NCBI GenBank assembly: GCA_029298735.1
Contig: JANSLP010000145.1
Coordinates: forward strand, 1-64,000
Reading direction: 5' to 3'
DNA length: 64,000 bases
Source of the DNA: Ophiostoma sp. CBS 140.51
Lineage: Eukaryota; Ascomycota; Sordariomycetes; Ophiostomatales; Ophiostomataceae
In this document: positions 31,205 through 43,561 of the stretch, in pieces
How positions within the stretch are numbered: position 1 is the first letter of the stretch
Layout of the letters: every line of letters starts with the position of its first letter
The notes under the pieces: model-generated
The model's database searches: none
Told to the model about the DNA's origin: nothing
Seen by the model: the letters and a program-made list of their open reading frames with translations, nothing else
Program-made: the position numbers and the translations under genes

Positions 31205-34200
31205 ACGCCAGCTGCATAGCAACTGTCTTCTGGCCACCCGCTGCTCGTTGCCAGTTTACCTCCACGAATAACGTCCTTCCATTACCAGTTTTCAACCTTC
31301 CGCTTATTTATCGACGTTGACGCTTCTCGAATTTTTCATTTTTGGCTTCATTTGATACCCAATTGCCATGATCATGGCCTCCAGGAATTTGTCCTGTTGG
31401 TCCTTTTACCTTCTACGTCTTTACCTTTCACCTCTCTATTTTTTGTATTCTTTTGGTATATATTTGTTTATCTTTCTATCATCTACTTTGGATTTATTTT
31501 GGGGCGACAGGAGGGAGCTTATTTGAATACTTTGTTTTGCATGTTGATTTTGAATTGTCGGTGATTTTTCATTGTTGCATCGGTGTTTTTGACTACACGT
31601 ATCTCGATTATTTCTTTTTCTCGTTCATAGCATCAGCAAGCAGCAGCATGATATTGGAGGGAGTACTCTTGGATACTCTGGGAAGATAAGAGGAGAGATG
31701 CTGGGGGATGTTGTGAAACAGCCCTACAGCAGGAACACAATAATGTCTTTATCCGTCTTTTAAATTGTGCACTTGATCTTGGTTCCGTCTTGGCAGTGGT
31801 AATCAGGGATTGTGTGCATTTGAAGCCACGCTACCACGAATACGATTCTGCATTCACTGACTCTTTGCCAGCCTGCAAGCCTGCTATTATTAAGAAACGT
31901 CGGCAAGTGGCATCCGGGGAGAGGGGGAACAATGGGAAAGGGACCTGCAGAGATATTCCATCCTCCACCCTCACACAAAAGAACGCACAAACAAGCGAGG
32001 CTGAACGGCATCTGCAGGCATGCCGATCCAAGGCTCTCCCTCTGCAACGGGGACATAGTCTTTCTTCCAGGGGTACCTTACCACAGATACTAGCGCTTGC
32101 TGGAGAGGAGAAGGCTCGGAAGGGGGCGAAAGACCTTAAGAGATGCTGGTCATCTGCGGACATTGTCTACAACACCGAATCTGGAAGAGGAAGCTGGCTG
32201 AGAAGGTTGATACTGGTGAGGTTTATTTCTTCGATTTTCACCGTCAAGTTCTTCGTTTCAACTGGCTAACATAACGTCATGGCTTCATGTTTCTTACATC
32301 CTGAGGTACACTGATGGATACGAGAAATGCGTTGAAGTCGATTGTCAAGTATTTTTAGACTCCGTTTTGGCCATAATCGCCGGCATAAGCTTTTTCTAGG
32401 CGCCTAGGCGTTCTCCATCGTGACATCCCGCTTAATCCCGCCTCGGCCTCTGACCCGTCTAACGACGTCTATCCATCAGCATCACAAACTTTCACATCAT
32501 CATCGTCACTGAATACCAGCTTTTCAGTAGTCTCTGCCTGACAAGATGTGGCTTGCGGGAAATCGGCACTATTGACTTTTGCAACGTCCACCAGAGTGCA
32601 TTGTGCATGCACAGCCGCCGCGCTATTCAGAGGCTTAAGCCCTCTCCTTTTTCAGTCTGTTGCTCTAACCCATTTGGACATTTTGGTCTGGCCATGTTAT
32701 CTTTCCCGATAGGCTTTTCGTCTGCCGAGTCATTTTGTGGCCTTGCTTTTCCTTTGTGACTTCTTTCCATAGGATGGCGATCCCTGCCACTTATTTCGCA
32801 ATCTTAAAATTTCCTTCTCTTGTCTTTCTTTCTTCTGTGAAATCAATACAGACCTGGCCAGGTGAGCCAACAGGAGTCCTTCACTTTTCCTTTTTTGGGA
32901 TCCCACATTTACTTGGTTTTTTGGGAGTCTCTTCTTCTCTTCCTTCCGCACCATCGGTGCCTTGACTGAGTTCGTCTTTGGTGTGTTATGTCTAGTACAA
33001 AAACAACCTAAAGCTTGGCCGGTGCGGGTGTTTCGAATGAAGGAGTGGGAAAGGAGAAGAAGCGAAATCAAAGTCAACGGTCTTCTTGCGCCCCAGAAAT
33101 TGCCGTTTCTATGCCTCATCAGGTAAGCCTGTGAGCAGTGGCTGCCATGGAAATACAAAACAGAAGGATTAGGGTCGTCTTTGGGTTCTAACTTCGCTGC
33201 ACGACGTATCTTGACTCTGTGTATTTTGGTCGAGGTTTAAGGAGAAGAGAAAGATATGCCTTCTTTGAGAATAGGCGAAACAGCGCACGATGCAACGGAT
33301 AAACCAAGAGTGCATCGGCGTTGTGTTTTGTCGTCGTCGACATCGTTCGACAAAAGTCGAATATCAATTCCCCAATGCAACGCGGTACTGCACAATACAA
33401 CATGCTTTTCCCGCTGATCTGCCTGCCGACTGACAGAAATAGGCGTCTGACAGTCCTTCCTCCTGGAGGGAAAAGATGTGAGCTGGGGTTCCTTCCCTCA
33501 GCGGGCAACAGCGGGCAACAGCGGGCAGCGGAGAGTTTCGCCGCGGGGCTCGTTCCGCAGTCTCATTTGAACGACACAGCAGAATACAGAAGGGATCATC
33601 CTGTGGATAGGGCCAGAACGTCGATAGTCCACGAGAGCATCATAACACAACAAAAGCATCGGGGAAGCCCTCCGATGTTCGTCCGGCATCGGCTGCCAGC
33701 AATATGCGTCTTCTCATGAAAAAAAACAAGCCCACTTGTCTGCACTGATTTTCCAAATTCAGAAAAGCGCCACCTTTTATGCGAGCGGTCTTGGAAGCTG
33801 ATTTCTCCATGGCTTCTTTTCTTTTCTCCCATCACCGTGCACACATTTTCTTTGCTGCACTCGCCGTGGCTGTGTCTGCAGCCACCCGCTGGAATTTCTG
33901 TCGCCTTTTGTATCATCCGCTCTTCCTTGATACCCTCGACACTGTTTCACTTTTCCCCTCGATCTCTTCTCAGCCGCATCAACCAGTAAAAGAAGACCAC
34001 CCAGGTCATGTCCCAGGCGGCATGTCACTGGACTACCTGGGTCCCATCATTCCGCTTTCCCTCGCCCTGGTTCTCCACTTGGACTGTCATCTTACTCGCT
34101 AAATCCAGGAAATTGACTGGTCGGAAAGGACCATCCCCTTGCATTTATCGATTTCCTTCAGGTGTGCTCGTTTGGGCTCTCTCGAGGAGGAACATGAACA

Positions 34201-35753
34201 TGCGGGAAGGGAGAGGGAAAGGGAGGGAAGAGATTGCAACCGTTGTATTCCAGTTGGAGTATTGGACACGGCAGGCAGTCTGGTTTGGGTATTGGGACTG
34301 CCAAGGTGATGTTGGTGGACGACGTGTGCCGACACCCTCTTTCTCTGTCAGCTTGAACATCGTGACTATTACAAGAAGCTTCTCGACTAGTGACAAGCGG
34401 AAGAATCGTTCAGGGCGGAATTTTACGTTTTGGCTTTCAAAATGGATTTAGTCGAAGAGCCTTTGAAAGCAAAACAGGACAGCAACAACACCACAGAGAA
34501 AGACACAGATCTCCACCTGGTGCAAGGCAGATTTTCTGGCCTTATAGGGCACCACACTTCCACATCCACGCTTGTGAGCGCGTGTTGGGCTGCAATTGGG
34601 CTTTTAACGACGTGTTAGAGGACATCACTTCAAAGTCAACATGTTCACTAACCGCCCCTAATTGCCCGCTAGAGACACAGCCAGGCACATCAACAGAGCC
34701 CCCTTTTTGAAGGAAGTCCCTTTTCTTTCCCTTCTCCTTAGCCAAGACAGACAAGCTTTTCAGTCCACACTATGAACACATGTTTTCTGCTGATCGGTCT
34801 TGTCCTCCGGTGCTTGGCTTTGGCCAGACTCTTTCCTTTCCTTCTCATTTCTTCTGCCCATGACTCTCTTTTATTATCTTCCTTCTTTGCATTGACCACT
34901 GACGAGACACGGCTTTTCAGCCGCACTGCCGAGTCTTTGTATCCCGACAACCTTTCAGTGAAGTAAAATGACGACCCTGCGGTGGCTTGCATATTTCCAG
35001 GCTCTGTAACTTGTCTGCCCTCGCCTGAAGTTGCCGGTGGCCTTAAGGTACCACCACTGTCAACGGCCGGGCAATATTCCTGCCCATCTGAGTGGAGGTT
35101 CTCCTTTCCTTGTGACCCTCTTGTCTTTTTTGTCCTTACAGTCTGCCCTCATTTCATGTCAAAAGGATGCACCTCTGGGTGGTCTGGGGGCAGCTAGGGC
35201 GTGGCAGCGCGGGAATCGTAGTGTAAGTCAGTTCGTAGTTCGCCTGAGGGTGGGGCCGCCTTGGCTTTTTCTGGTGTTGGTGTTGTTTGGTCTTTTCACG
35301 CTTTTCTTTTGGGGCCTTTTTTATTTATTTTTATTTTATTGACTACTTTTCTTTTTCGCTGCCCCTTGCCGACCCCTGTCTCTCTCGTTTTTAATTCTCG
35401 TGTCTCTTTGATGCGGCTGCTCTCTCTTTAGCTTTGTGTGCTTGGACTCGACTGGCTGTTGCTCTGACTCGCTTTTACAAAAGGGTCCTGTGTCCTATCT
35501 CGTCCACTGGCGAAACCATTTTCTGTTTCTGTTTCTTTGTTTTGTGTCTTCGTCTTTTGATTTTCTCGCCACCTATTTATCGATTTCTTTACTTCTTTTC
35601 CCTATCAGAGTCTTTTGTTATCATTACCATCACCACTGTCGACTTAATCTTTCTCTTTCTGTTTTTTTCCTGTCCTCGCTCGCTGTGCTCACTCGCATCG
35701 ACTTTCAATATCATCACGAACTCACATTTCGTTCGCTGCACTCTCTCGACAAA
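31205..35753. other. 4.5 kb gene-free interval
   Basis: It separates two plus-strand genes. The first 550 bases look like spa2 3' flank (T-rich). No domain-bearing frame is present between. A three-copy 10-base repeat lies at 33499-33528. From 35250 to 35750 the plus strand is T/C-rich, as expected for the leader of the MARVEL-protein gene. Confidence 0.45.
33499..33528. repeat. short tandem repeat, 3 x 10 bases
   Basis: Three consecutive copies of CAGCGGGCAA (last base of the third differs). It is too short to be more than a minisatellite seed. Confidence 0.7.
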
Positions 35754-36782
35754 ATGCTCGGCATCGGTGGAGACTCTGCCGCGCGCCCCGTCGGCCGCGA
35801 GCACTTGCCTGTTTACCCCGCCTACTTCCTCTACATCCGCATTGCCCAGCTTATCGTCTCTCTCGTCGTTCTCGGCCTCGATGCGTATGGTCTCTCCATC
35901 CTTTCGTTTTCTGGTGACGAGCTCATGATCTTCACCGTCATCGCCTCCATTATCGTCTGCATCTATGTTCTTGTCGCTACGCTTGCTGCTCCCGCTGCCT
36001 ACAACTACTGGGCCGTCCTCGCCCTCGATGTGTTCCTCGTCATCTTCTGGTTGATCTCCTTCGCCCTCCTCGCGTCCCAGGTCGCTCCCTTCATGGGCAA
36101 ACACACCTACTGCGACTTTGGTTACTGCTACACCTACGGCCTCGACGGCCAGTCTCTGGTCTATGCCCAGTGCCTCGCTGCCGCCTCCGGTCTTGGTGGT
36201 CTCAACTTGTAAGTTTCTTGTTTTCGCTTTTTTTTTTGTCACTCGCTGCGCTCGCTCGCATTCTCTCTCCCTCCTCCTCCCTCCTTGGCTTCGCTCACGA
36301 GCTCGTCGTGCTAATTGTTTAGCCTCCTATACATTGCCACCACCGCCATCAACGGCCTCGCTCTCCACGAGCACCGCGGCCAGGGTCTCCACTCTGTCGC
36401 CGGCCAGCCCGCCACCACTCCGGCCGCCACGGCCGACCTCGATGCTGAGAAGGCTGCTGCTGCCGCTGGTGGTGTCGTCCCTCTGCAGCCCGTCGCTCCT
36501 GTCCCCGTCCAGGACCCTTACTACGAGCAGCAGGCTCAGGCCGCCGCCTACCCTGCTCAGTATGCCGTCTCTCCCGAGCAGCAGCAGCAGCAGTACTATG
36601 CCCAACCGCCCGCCGCCAGCACCATGACCCCGCCGCCCCAGCAGCCGACAACCGTTGACCCCAACGCGGCTGCGTACTATGCTGCCCAACAGCAGCAGCA
36701 GCAGGCCGGTGTCCCACAGCAGGTCCCAGCCCAGCAGCCCTACTACGAGGCTGCTGGTGCACCGGTGCAGCCGCAGCAGTAA
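35754..36782 (+). CDS. MARVEL-type four-helix membrane protein with Gln-rich tail
   Basis: Spliced model join(35754..36208, 36323..36782) gives 304 residues. The 114-base intron (CTT|GTAAGT donor, GCTAAT branch, GTTTAG acceptor) interrupts the last membrane segment, and joining gives GGLNLFLLYIATTAING. Four hydrophobic helices lie at about 23-48, 54-78, 83-108 and 140-168, with a Cys-containing loop (TYCDFGYCYTYG) before the last, which fits MARVEL membrane-domain proteins. The C-terminal 130 residues are Ala/Pro/Gln-rich with CAG-coded runs of five to six Gln and repeated PYYE. Such proteins sit in the fungal plasma membrane or secretory vesicles. Precise function is unknown. Confidence 0.85.
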
Positions 36783-37056
36783 ACGGTTGGTTGGGAGTTG
36801 AGTCGGCTCACAGTTGAAGGAGACGTATAATACACGGTCGCAATAATATCTATATCCAACTTTATATCCTTGACACAGGTCATTCTTTTGATTTCACTGT
36901 TTCTTTTCAGCTATAAAATATATACCATTCCATAATTAATTTACCTTGCAATCTATCATTAATGCCATCAATGCGTTTGTCTTCGTATCCAATCTGATGT
37001 CCAAGAAATACTTGTCCAAGACAATATTCAATGCTTTCACCTTCGTCACGTCATGC

Positions 37057-39714
37057 TTAGTGCAGGCCCTTGGTAGCCGCATCCAGGCGGGTCTCGATAA
37101 TGCGTGCCCACCGCACAGCGTTGGTCCAGTTGCCAGCATCAATGCTCTCGACCAGACCGGGGAACACAGCGCCAGCGTAACCCGTCCACACACCGGGCGC
37201 AAAGATGACGTGCTTGAACCACTCGCGTTCGTCCAGGCCACCCTCGTACAAGAACTTGCGCTCCAGGTACTGGTAGCGGCGGTTGACCCACGCCACCTGG
37301 ACGGCAAGCCACACGCGGTGCACACGGCGCACAAGACGACGCCACCACTTGGGAGCAAACACGAGCGTGGGGGACAGGTCGCGGTCGAGCTCATCGGACT
37401 CGTCCAGCATCTCCTCAGAGTGGCCCTTGCCGACACGCTCACGCAGAGCCTCAGCCTTACCATCAAGCTTGGCGGCGTGGGTAGCAAGCTCAGAGACGGC
37501 GCTGTCGAGATGGTCGAGCGCCAGGCGGAAGTGGTGCTGGCCGACAACGTCGTCATCACTGGAGGTCGAGACGACACCCTCGGCGCCCTTGCGGCCACGG
37601 ATCGCAGCCATGGCCTCGTCCGAGTAGCTGGCAGTAGACTCGGTAGCCACCTCCTCGCCGCCGGCGACATGCTTCTCAAACTGATCGCGAATCTTGTCGA
37701 CGTAGGTCTGCAGGGCATCGGCATAGTCGCCCGCCTTGAACGGCACCACCAGGTCTGTCGCCAGGTGCGCCACTAGCAGACCCAAAATCTGGGCCATGGT
37801 CTTGTGGTACACAAAGCCCGGATCGCCGTACTTCTCCATCCAGTGGTAGCTGTCGTAGTTGCTGTGGTAGTGGTATACAGGGTCGACGTCGCGCTTTTCG
37901 GTCTCGCTAGTGCTCGAAGCGGCAGCGGCATCCTCGCCATCGCCGTCACCACCGCCGCCAAAACGAACGTCCACACTCGTGATACCAGCATGGTCCAGGA
38001 ATGCTGTGTAGTCACTGCCACTGCCGAGCGGACCGATCTTGCCAGACCACGTATCACGCACGCTCTGACCAGGCACCGTCTGGTTCGGCGACAGAACTTC
38101 ACCCGTCACCTGGTACACCAGATCGTGCAGCAGCGGCACCGCCGACGAGCCAAAGTGCGGGCCACCAACACCTGTGTCAATGTTGACGTACGCCAAGCTG
38201 GCATGCTTCAGCCAGGGCAGGTACTCCTCTACCCACTCCGTGCTGCCCAGCAGACCATACTCCTCGCCGTCCCACGACGCAAAGACAATCGTCCGCAGCG
38301 GCTTCCAGCCCTGGGCAGCCGCCACACCGAAAGAACGCACGACCTCGTTGACGACGGCAGAGCCACTGTTGGGGTCGACAGCACCACCGGCAATCCATGC
38401 ATCACGGTGGTTGCCTACGACGACAACCTCGTTGGGCAGCACCGAGCCGTTGAAGATGCCAAGCACGTTCCAGATGGGCGTCGTCGTGTAGTCCTGCTCG
38501 TTGTACAGGTTGACCTGGATCTCGTCGGCCGGGGTGGGGCCGATGTTGTAGTCAACGCCCTTGTGGCCAAGGCCCTCGTTGCGCGTCCACCACTTGCCCA
38601 GGTCCTTGGACGTCGGGCCGTGGCCGTTGAGTGCCTTGAGAATAGGCAGCGCGTCGGCATACGAGATGGGGATAGATGGAATCGACGGGATGTAGCGGTC
38701 CGTCGGGCCACGGGGGACACCGGGCTTGGATGGGTAGCCAGGCGTTGTCGGGTCACCGGGCGAAATGCTCAGGAACTGCACACTGCCGCGCTGCACCGAG
38801 CTGGGCTGGCGAGCAGGGCCCTCTGGGTACGGCTTGTAGCCGTTGACCTCGGTAGCCTCTCCATCATCACCGGGATCGCTGTAAAGGAGAACACCGACAG
38901 CACCAAGCTCCTGAGCGCGCTTGACCTTGAGGCCACGGAAAATGCCGCCGTACCGAGCCAGTGCAACCGCTCCCTTGAGAGAAATGTTGGCCTTCTCGAG
39001 GTCCGCGTAATCCTGGTATGTGCCGTAGTTGACATAGACAACAGGGCCCGTCACGTTGCCGCTGGCCGAGTAGCCGTGGAAAGTGGCCACGCTCTCCTTG
39101 AGGCTCGTCGTCGGGTCCTCCTCGAGGACGTCCTCGACCAGGGAAGCTTCAAAGTCCACTTTCCAGGTAATCTCATCGTCATCACCATCGCCACCCTTGG
39201 CTGCCTTCAGCAGAGACAGCTTGTGATCGGCGGGCGTGTTGAGGTATAGGTCGTACGCCGTAATGTGCGACACCGCGCCCCATTCGGCCCACCGGTCGCG
39301 CGTCCACGCGGCCTGCGAGTAGTTCTGGCCAGCCAGATGGGGGCCTGCCGTGTAGTACCGCAGCCACTCGGCGGCCGAGTCATTGGACGGCGTGTTGAGC
39401 AGAATTTCCTTGAGAGCGGCATTGCTAAAGTGCGGCTTGTACTGCTGCGAGTAAAGCGACAGCGTGCCAGCGACGGCCAGCGCTCGTCTCACCTCGAGAA
39501 TATATGGCAGCATCATCACGACAGTCAAAATAACGAGTGTCATCACCACAGGGAACACAATCTGCAAGCAGATGTTGCCATCGTGAGCGGCATTCCGGGA
39601 GGACGTCTTGGTCCGGGTTGACGTCCGCAGCCGCCGGCTGTCCTCGGCGGCCAGCTTGTCCAGCTGCGCCGACGGTGCCGCCACCGGCAGCACCGGCGTC
39701 TTTTCATCGGCCAT
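37057..39714 (-). CDS. M28 zinc peptidase, transferrin receptor/GCPII-like
   Basis: A single exon of 885 residues from the ATG at 39714; an in-frame ATG at 39846 would add a Thr/Gln-rich stretch that looks like leader. It is a type II membrane protein with an anchor at about 49-73. A protease-associated domain follows, then the M28B catalytic domain with all five zinc ligands plus the general base: H436 (GNHRD), D447 (GAVDPNSG), E484/E485 (GEEYGLLGS), D513 (VNIDTG) and H617 (YHSNYD). The C-terminal helical dimerisation domain (about 640-885) closes the protein. Yeast relatives such as Vps70 act in vacuolar sorting, while animal GCPII is a glutamate carboxypeptidase. Complete ligands predict activity. 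A Gly/Asp/Ala-rich insert (586-611) lies next to the active site. Confidence 0.93.
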   Translation of the reverse strand: MADEKTPVLPVAAPSAQLDKLAAEDSRRLRTSTRTKTSSRNAAHDGNICLQIVFPVVMTLVILTVVMMLPYILEVRRALAVAGTLSLYSQQYKPHFSNAALKEILLNTPSNDSAAEWLRYYTAGPHLAGQNYSQAAWTRDRWAEWGAVSHITAYDLYLNTPADHKLSLLKAAKGGDGDDDEITWKVDFEASLVEDVLEEDPTTSLKESVATFHGYSASGNVTGPVVYVNYGTYQDYADLEKANISLKGAVALARYGGIFRGLKVKRAQELGAVGVLLYSDPGDDGEATEVNGYKPYPEGPARQPSSVQRGSVQFLSISPGDPTTPGYPSKPGVPRGPTDRYIPSIPSIPISYADALPILKALNGHGPTSKDLGKWWTRNEGLGHKGVDYNIGPTPADEIQVNLYNEQDYTTTPIWNVLGIFNGSVLPNEVVVVGNHRDAWIAGGAVDPNSGSAVVNEVVRSFGVAAAQGWKPLRTIVFASWDGEEYGLLGSTEWVEEYLPWLKHASLAYVNIDTGVGGPHFGSSAVPLLHDLVYQVTGEVLSPNQTVPGQSVRDTWSGKIGPLGSGSDYTAFLDHAGITSVDVRFGGGGDGDGEDAAAASSTSETEKRDVDPVYHYHSNYDSYHWMEKYGDPGFVYHKTMAQILGLLVAHLATDLVVPFKAGDYADALQTYVDKIRDQFEKHVAGGEEVATESTASYSDEAMAAIRGRKGAEGVVSTSSDDDVVGQHHFRLALDHLDSAVSELATHAAKLDGKAEALRERVGKGHSEEMLDESDELDRDLSPTLVFAPKWWRRLVRRVHRVWLAVQVAWVNRRYQYLERKFLYEGGLDEREWFKHVIFAPGVWTGYAGAVFPGLVESIDAGNWTNAVRWARIIETRLDAATKGLH

Positions 39715-39772
39715 GACGGGAGGTCGATGGCGAAGTTGTGTTTCTGGAAGAGCGGATGATGCAATGGATGAA

Positions 39773-39802
39773 GCGGTTGTTGGCGGTTGTTGGCGGTTGT
39801 TT
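39773..39802. repeat. short tandem repeat, 3 x 10 bases
   Basis: Three copies of GCGGTTGTTG (last base of the third differs) in the 5' leader of the M28 peptidase gene. On the transcribed strand it reads as a CAACAACCGC repeat, an unstructured CAA-rich leader. Confidence 0.65.
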
Positions 39803-40225
39803 CTTTTTTGTTGTGTTGTCGTGAAGCTTCCCGTTGTAAGTGTCATTCACCAATCAATCCGACTAGATCAGTGGCGAATAACAAGCTCAATGAGGATTGG
39901 TGAGCTTCCCAATGCGATGAAAGAAAGGGTGAGGGAAGAAGAGAGAAGGCGAGAGTTGATAAAGAGCTTCTCAAAAGAGGAGATAAGATGCAATGAGCTC
40001 TGGAGCACCCAAAAGTCGAAGAAACAAGGAAGGACCGCCTCGGTTCCGATTATGAAAGGTCCCGTCCCTTTGCACCTTCCTGGTCGAGCTTGACGTCGAA
40101 ACATGCCCCGATGGCAAATGAGCCGAGCGGGCCACAGTGGGCAAGAGCCCACCCCAGGCGTATTTTGCGTGATTCTGCGGAGTGGCTGGTGGCCTTGCAC
40201 CGCCGTACAGTGTTTGTATGTGACA

Positions 40226-40243
40226 CACTGTGTTTACACAGTG
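40226..40243. promoter_or_regulatory. perfect inverted repeat, possible operator
   Basis: CACTGTG and CACAGTG flank a TTTA spacer, a two-fold symmetric site about 510 bases upstream of the M28 peptidase start. It could bind a dimeric factor. No named factor can be assigned. Confidence 0.3.
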
Positions 40244-40700
40244 CTATGACAGACGCCGCCATTCGCCAAAACACGCGAGCTGCTTCAACCCACGATGCCA
40301 AATGTGTCCATCTGCCGACAAAAAGCGCTTCTTGCACTGGCAAGATAAAGAGAAGTCGAATAATATAAGAGGGGAAAGAAAGCAAACCGGGAATTTTCCG
40401 GGGCTTACAAACAGCCGGATGTCGACTCGACTGCAATATCAGTGCCGCTTCAGAGCTAACGACGCTGACAGCTCTAATTTATGACACCCAGCCCATATCA
40501 GATTTGTTGACTCCCATGTCAACAACTATGATAAGAGCCTTTATCAGACCTCTTACATATGCCCTCGCAATAAGACGAACGGTGCATCGCGTTTTGTATT
40601 TACAATATTGTGGCTGCATGGTGTATTTGAGGAACAGAAACCTTCCTTTATCTCGTCCTGAATCCAAAGTCCTTGGACTGGCCGCAGCCTTCAAATTCGC

Positions 40701-40740
40701 CGTCGTCAACCGTTGTCAACTGCTGTCAAGTTGCTGTCAT
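40701..40740. repeat. phased GTCA direct repeats
   Basis: Four GTCA words at 40705, 40715, 40725 and 40736 lie at 10-11 base spacing, i.e. on one helix face. The first three are GTCAA in imperfect 10-base repeats. The opposite strand reads TTGAC/TGAC repeats. Confidence 0.5.
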
Positions 40741-43561
40741 TGGACAGTGTGTGCGGCTTCGGCGCCGACAAATAGCAAGAGGGTGGGCAAATAGTGGGTC
40801 TTCAGAATATGACCAATCAGACACGCTTTAAAGGACGAAAACTGGAGAAAAGTGACAAAAGTGACGTGAACCTAAACAGGGCTGTGCTTGCCTTTTCGGG
40901 AACCCTTGAATTGCAGCTTCCTTCAGTGTCCAGGTGCTCAAGTTGGAAACTCTGTATTCCATGGAACAGAACCTGAACAATTGTCTACAATACTGTGAAT
41001 GCAATCTTCCGAGACAAAAAAGAAACTGCAGATGTACGTCTCAGCCGTTCACATCACCAAGACTTTACCATGAACCAGTCACACTTGAATGGAGAAATAG
41101 AAGAAAGAAGGGCCTGCCAAAACCCCACCGACGGTTGCTCCTTCCTCAGTTGGCCTGGGGCCGCCAGGCCCGTGATCGCAGCTGCCAGAATAGTGCTCCA
41201 ATGCTCCGTAATCAGTGCATTGCTTTGGCGGTGTTCAGTGTTCCCCCACGCACCCCCTTCGCTCTTTCCCGGTGTGAATTGTCCCGTATCGTGCCTGCGA
41301 CACGCCGACAACCGGCCACTGTAAATTGCAACCACCGCCGAAAGCGCAGAAACATGGTCTTGCTTTTGCGGGCAACAGAAGGCAGGAGAGGGCAAGATTG
41401 CGCGCGCGTGCATGTCCGTTGTACTTTCCGCCCTTGTTCTGAACGACCCCGACAATGTCGTTCGTGCCTTCTGCATTTGTGACAACCACGAAGAGAAAGT
41501 AAAGTGTACTTGCTTCGTGGACCTTCTGTTGTGACACCCTTTGACATGTCGGTGTTTATGCCCCTTCCGTCCCTTTTCCTTCAGTCTCCATCCTCGTTGT
41601 TGTCGATGTCAAGGCACGCGTCTGCAAGGATTCGGACCACAAAGCGAACATCCAACGACAACCATCCCCCAACACGTCGTCTATCGTTACCCCCAACCTC
41701 TCACGGCACCTCACAGGCGCCATCGGGTAGATCAACACGGGGGACAGCCCCGCAGAAAGAATCCGGGAAGGAAGACAAGAGGCCAAGTCGAGACAAAACA
41801 ACAAAGCCCAGAGACATGACAAAGACAAAAGACAACGGCACAGCGGGAGAAAACATTGGAGACAGTAACATCGAAATCAAAAGGGCGCCGAGGGCGCGTG
41901 AGGAGACGAACAGCAAGCAGCGGAAACCCTAAAGCGGTAAAAGAGCAGCGGATGGACAGGCAGCGGGATGCAGGGCTGCCAAAAGTACCCGCAAGACACA
42001 GGGACATCCAACCTCTCTCCTCTCTCCTCACCTCCTCGAACGGTGGGTGCACCTCCACTGCAGAGACTCCACCCCGTTTCCCCTACTCCACGCCCCCTCT
42101 TTCGACGCCGCTGGCCCCTCTTTCTACTGTCTTTTGCAAAGAAGGCTGTGTGAATGAAGTGACTGATTCGACAAAATGTCGTCGTCTGCAAGTGGACAAG
42201 CAACAGAAAGGCAGCGTTCCATTCAAGATGCTCCGGTGTGACTGCGAAACTCGAACCTCACAAGACACAAAAGAGGCAAATCACAGGAAGGCCTTAAGCA
42301 ATATGCAGGCAAGGACGAGGCACACCGATCCCCGGCCAGCCCACGCCGAACAAGGACATTTTCGTGCCGTTGCCGCACCTCCCTGCACAACTCACAGTCC
42401 GTGACAAAAGATACATGACAGACATGGACGGACTTCAGCCGCTGCCACTCTTCACGTGGGTGAGGGTGTGCAGGGAGTGCGAGTCGAATAGCGAGTCAAG
42501 CAGCGAGAAAGTGATGGGCAGGATGGACAAGAGACATAAGAGACAAAACTCAACAACAGGCAGGGCAGGGCCTCGTCCTTGCATGCCGTTTTGAGGATTT
42601 CTGCCTGGCTCGTGAACCCTCTAGCCTCGAACATGGGCCTGTGAATCGTGATGGAGGGTAGGTTCCAGTCCAATGTCGCCCTTTTTGTTTTCTTTGGGCG
42701 GGCAAGGCCAGGCCTAGGTCGTCTCGTTCGTTAACTCGCGGTGCTCGCGTTTGGCCGTGCTGCGGACTTCCCACGCATGCGTGCCCAGAACGATGGCGAA
42801 AACCACACTAACACACCTCCCGCATGCCGACCAGGCCCCATTTTGCCATGTTAGTCCACTCTGAGACCCCCTCTTTAGCTTGCTTTTCGTCCTTGTTCCC
42901 CAGCGGGCTATCCGCAAGCCGATGGCTATCAACAGGGCTGTCTGTTTGAATTTTTCATGCCCGTCTTTTTTTTTCGCTTTCTTGTGACTCGCAGGCTAGG
43001 ACTGCGGTTTGTTTTTTGCCGGACCTTTTTTACGAAGTACGAGTATTTTGTAGTTGTTTAACCTTTCCTGGTCGGACACTTCTTCATTCCTGATTTCTTT
43101 TGTTTCCCTTAAACTTCTTTTCTCTTTCCCTTCTTTTCTTATTTTTGAATTCGCCTCTTCTCCTCTCCAACCTCACTTCAACATTCATTGGCCCACAACC
43201 TCGGCCTTGCATCGCAGCCTCGACGACATCTCGTCTTTCTTTTTCTTGCCAGCCTCGGGAACAAAACAAAGATCTTGTCAAACAGCCCTTTTCCACCTTT
43301 CGCCAAGACGTCACGTTTTGCCCACCATTTACTTTTCCACGCCTCAACGCGGCCCGTCATAGACTCCTCGACTGACTCGAAGGTCGGAAGCCTGTGGTGT
43401 CTGTCTTCTGTCTTGCCAACCGCACCACTTCCGACGTTCTCCATGCAATTACAAAGCCAGTCGTTATAACGAAGCCTCCATAGGCGCATACCCTCCCACG
43501 CCTCCTCTCCGCCTCTCCTTTTCCTCCACCTCCTTCATTTCTCCTCTCTCCACACTTCAAC

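Larger units (their letters stand above)
39715..43561. other. 3.8 kb gene-free divergent interval
   Basis: It holds the promoters of the M28 peptidase (left) and the MFS transporter (right). No coding region is supported. It contains three 10-base repeat copies in the peptidase leader (39773-39802), a perfect 7-base inverted repeat (40226-40243) and phased GTCA repeats (40701-40740). From 42960 to 43560 the plus strand is T/C-rich leader. Confidence 0.45.

Noticed and set aside
37804..39249. 481-codon open frame on the plus strand inside the M28 peptidase gene
   Set aside because: It is a shadow of the GC-biased coding frame on the other strand; the peptidase frame has all zinc ligands and the shadow has no domain.
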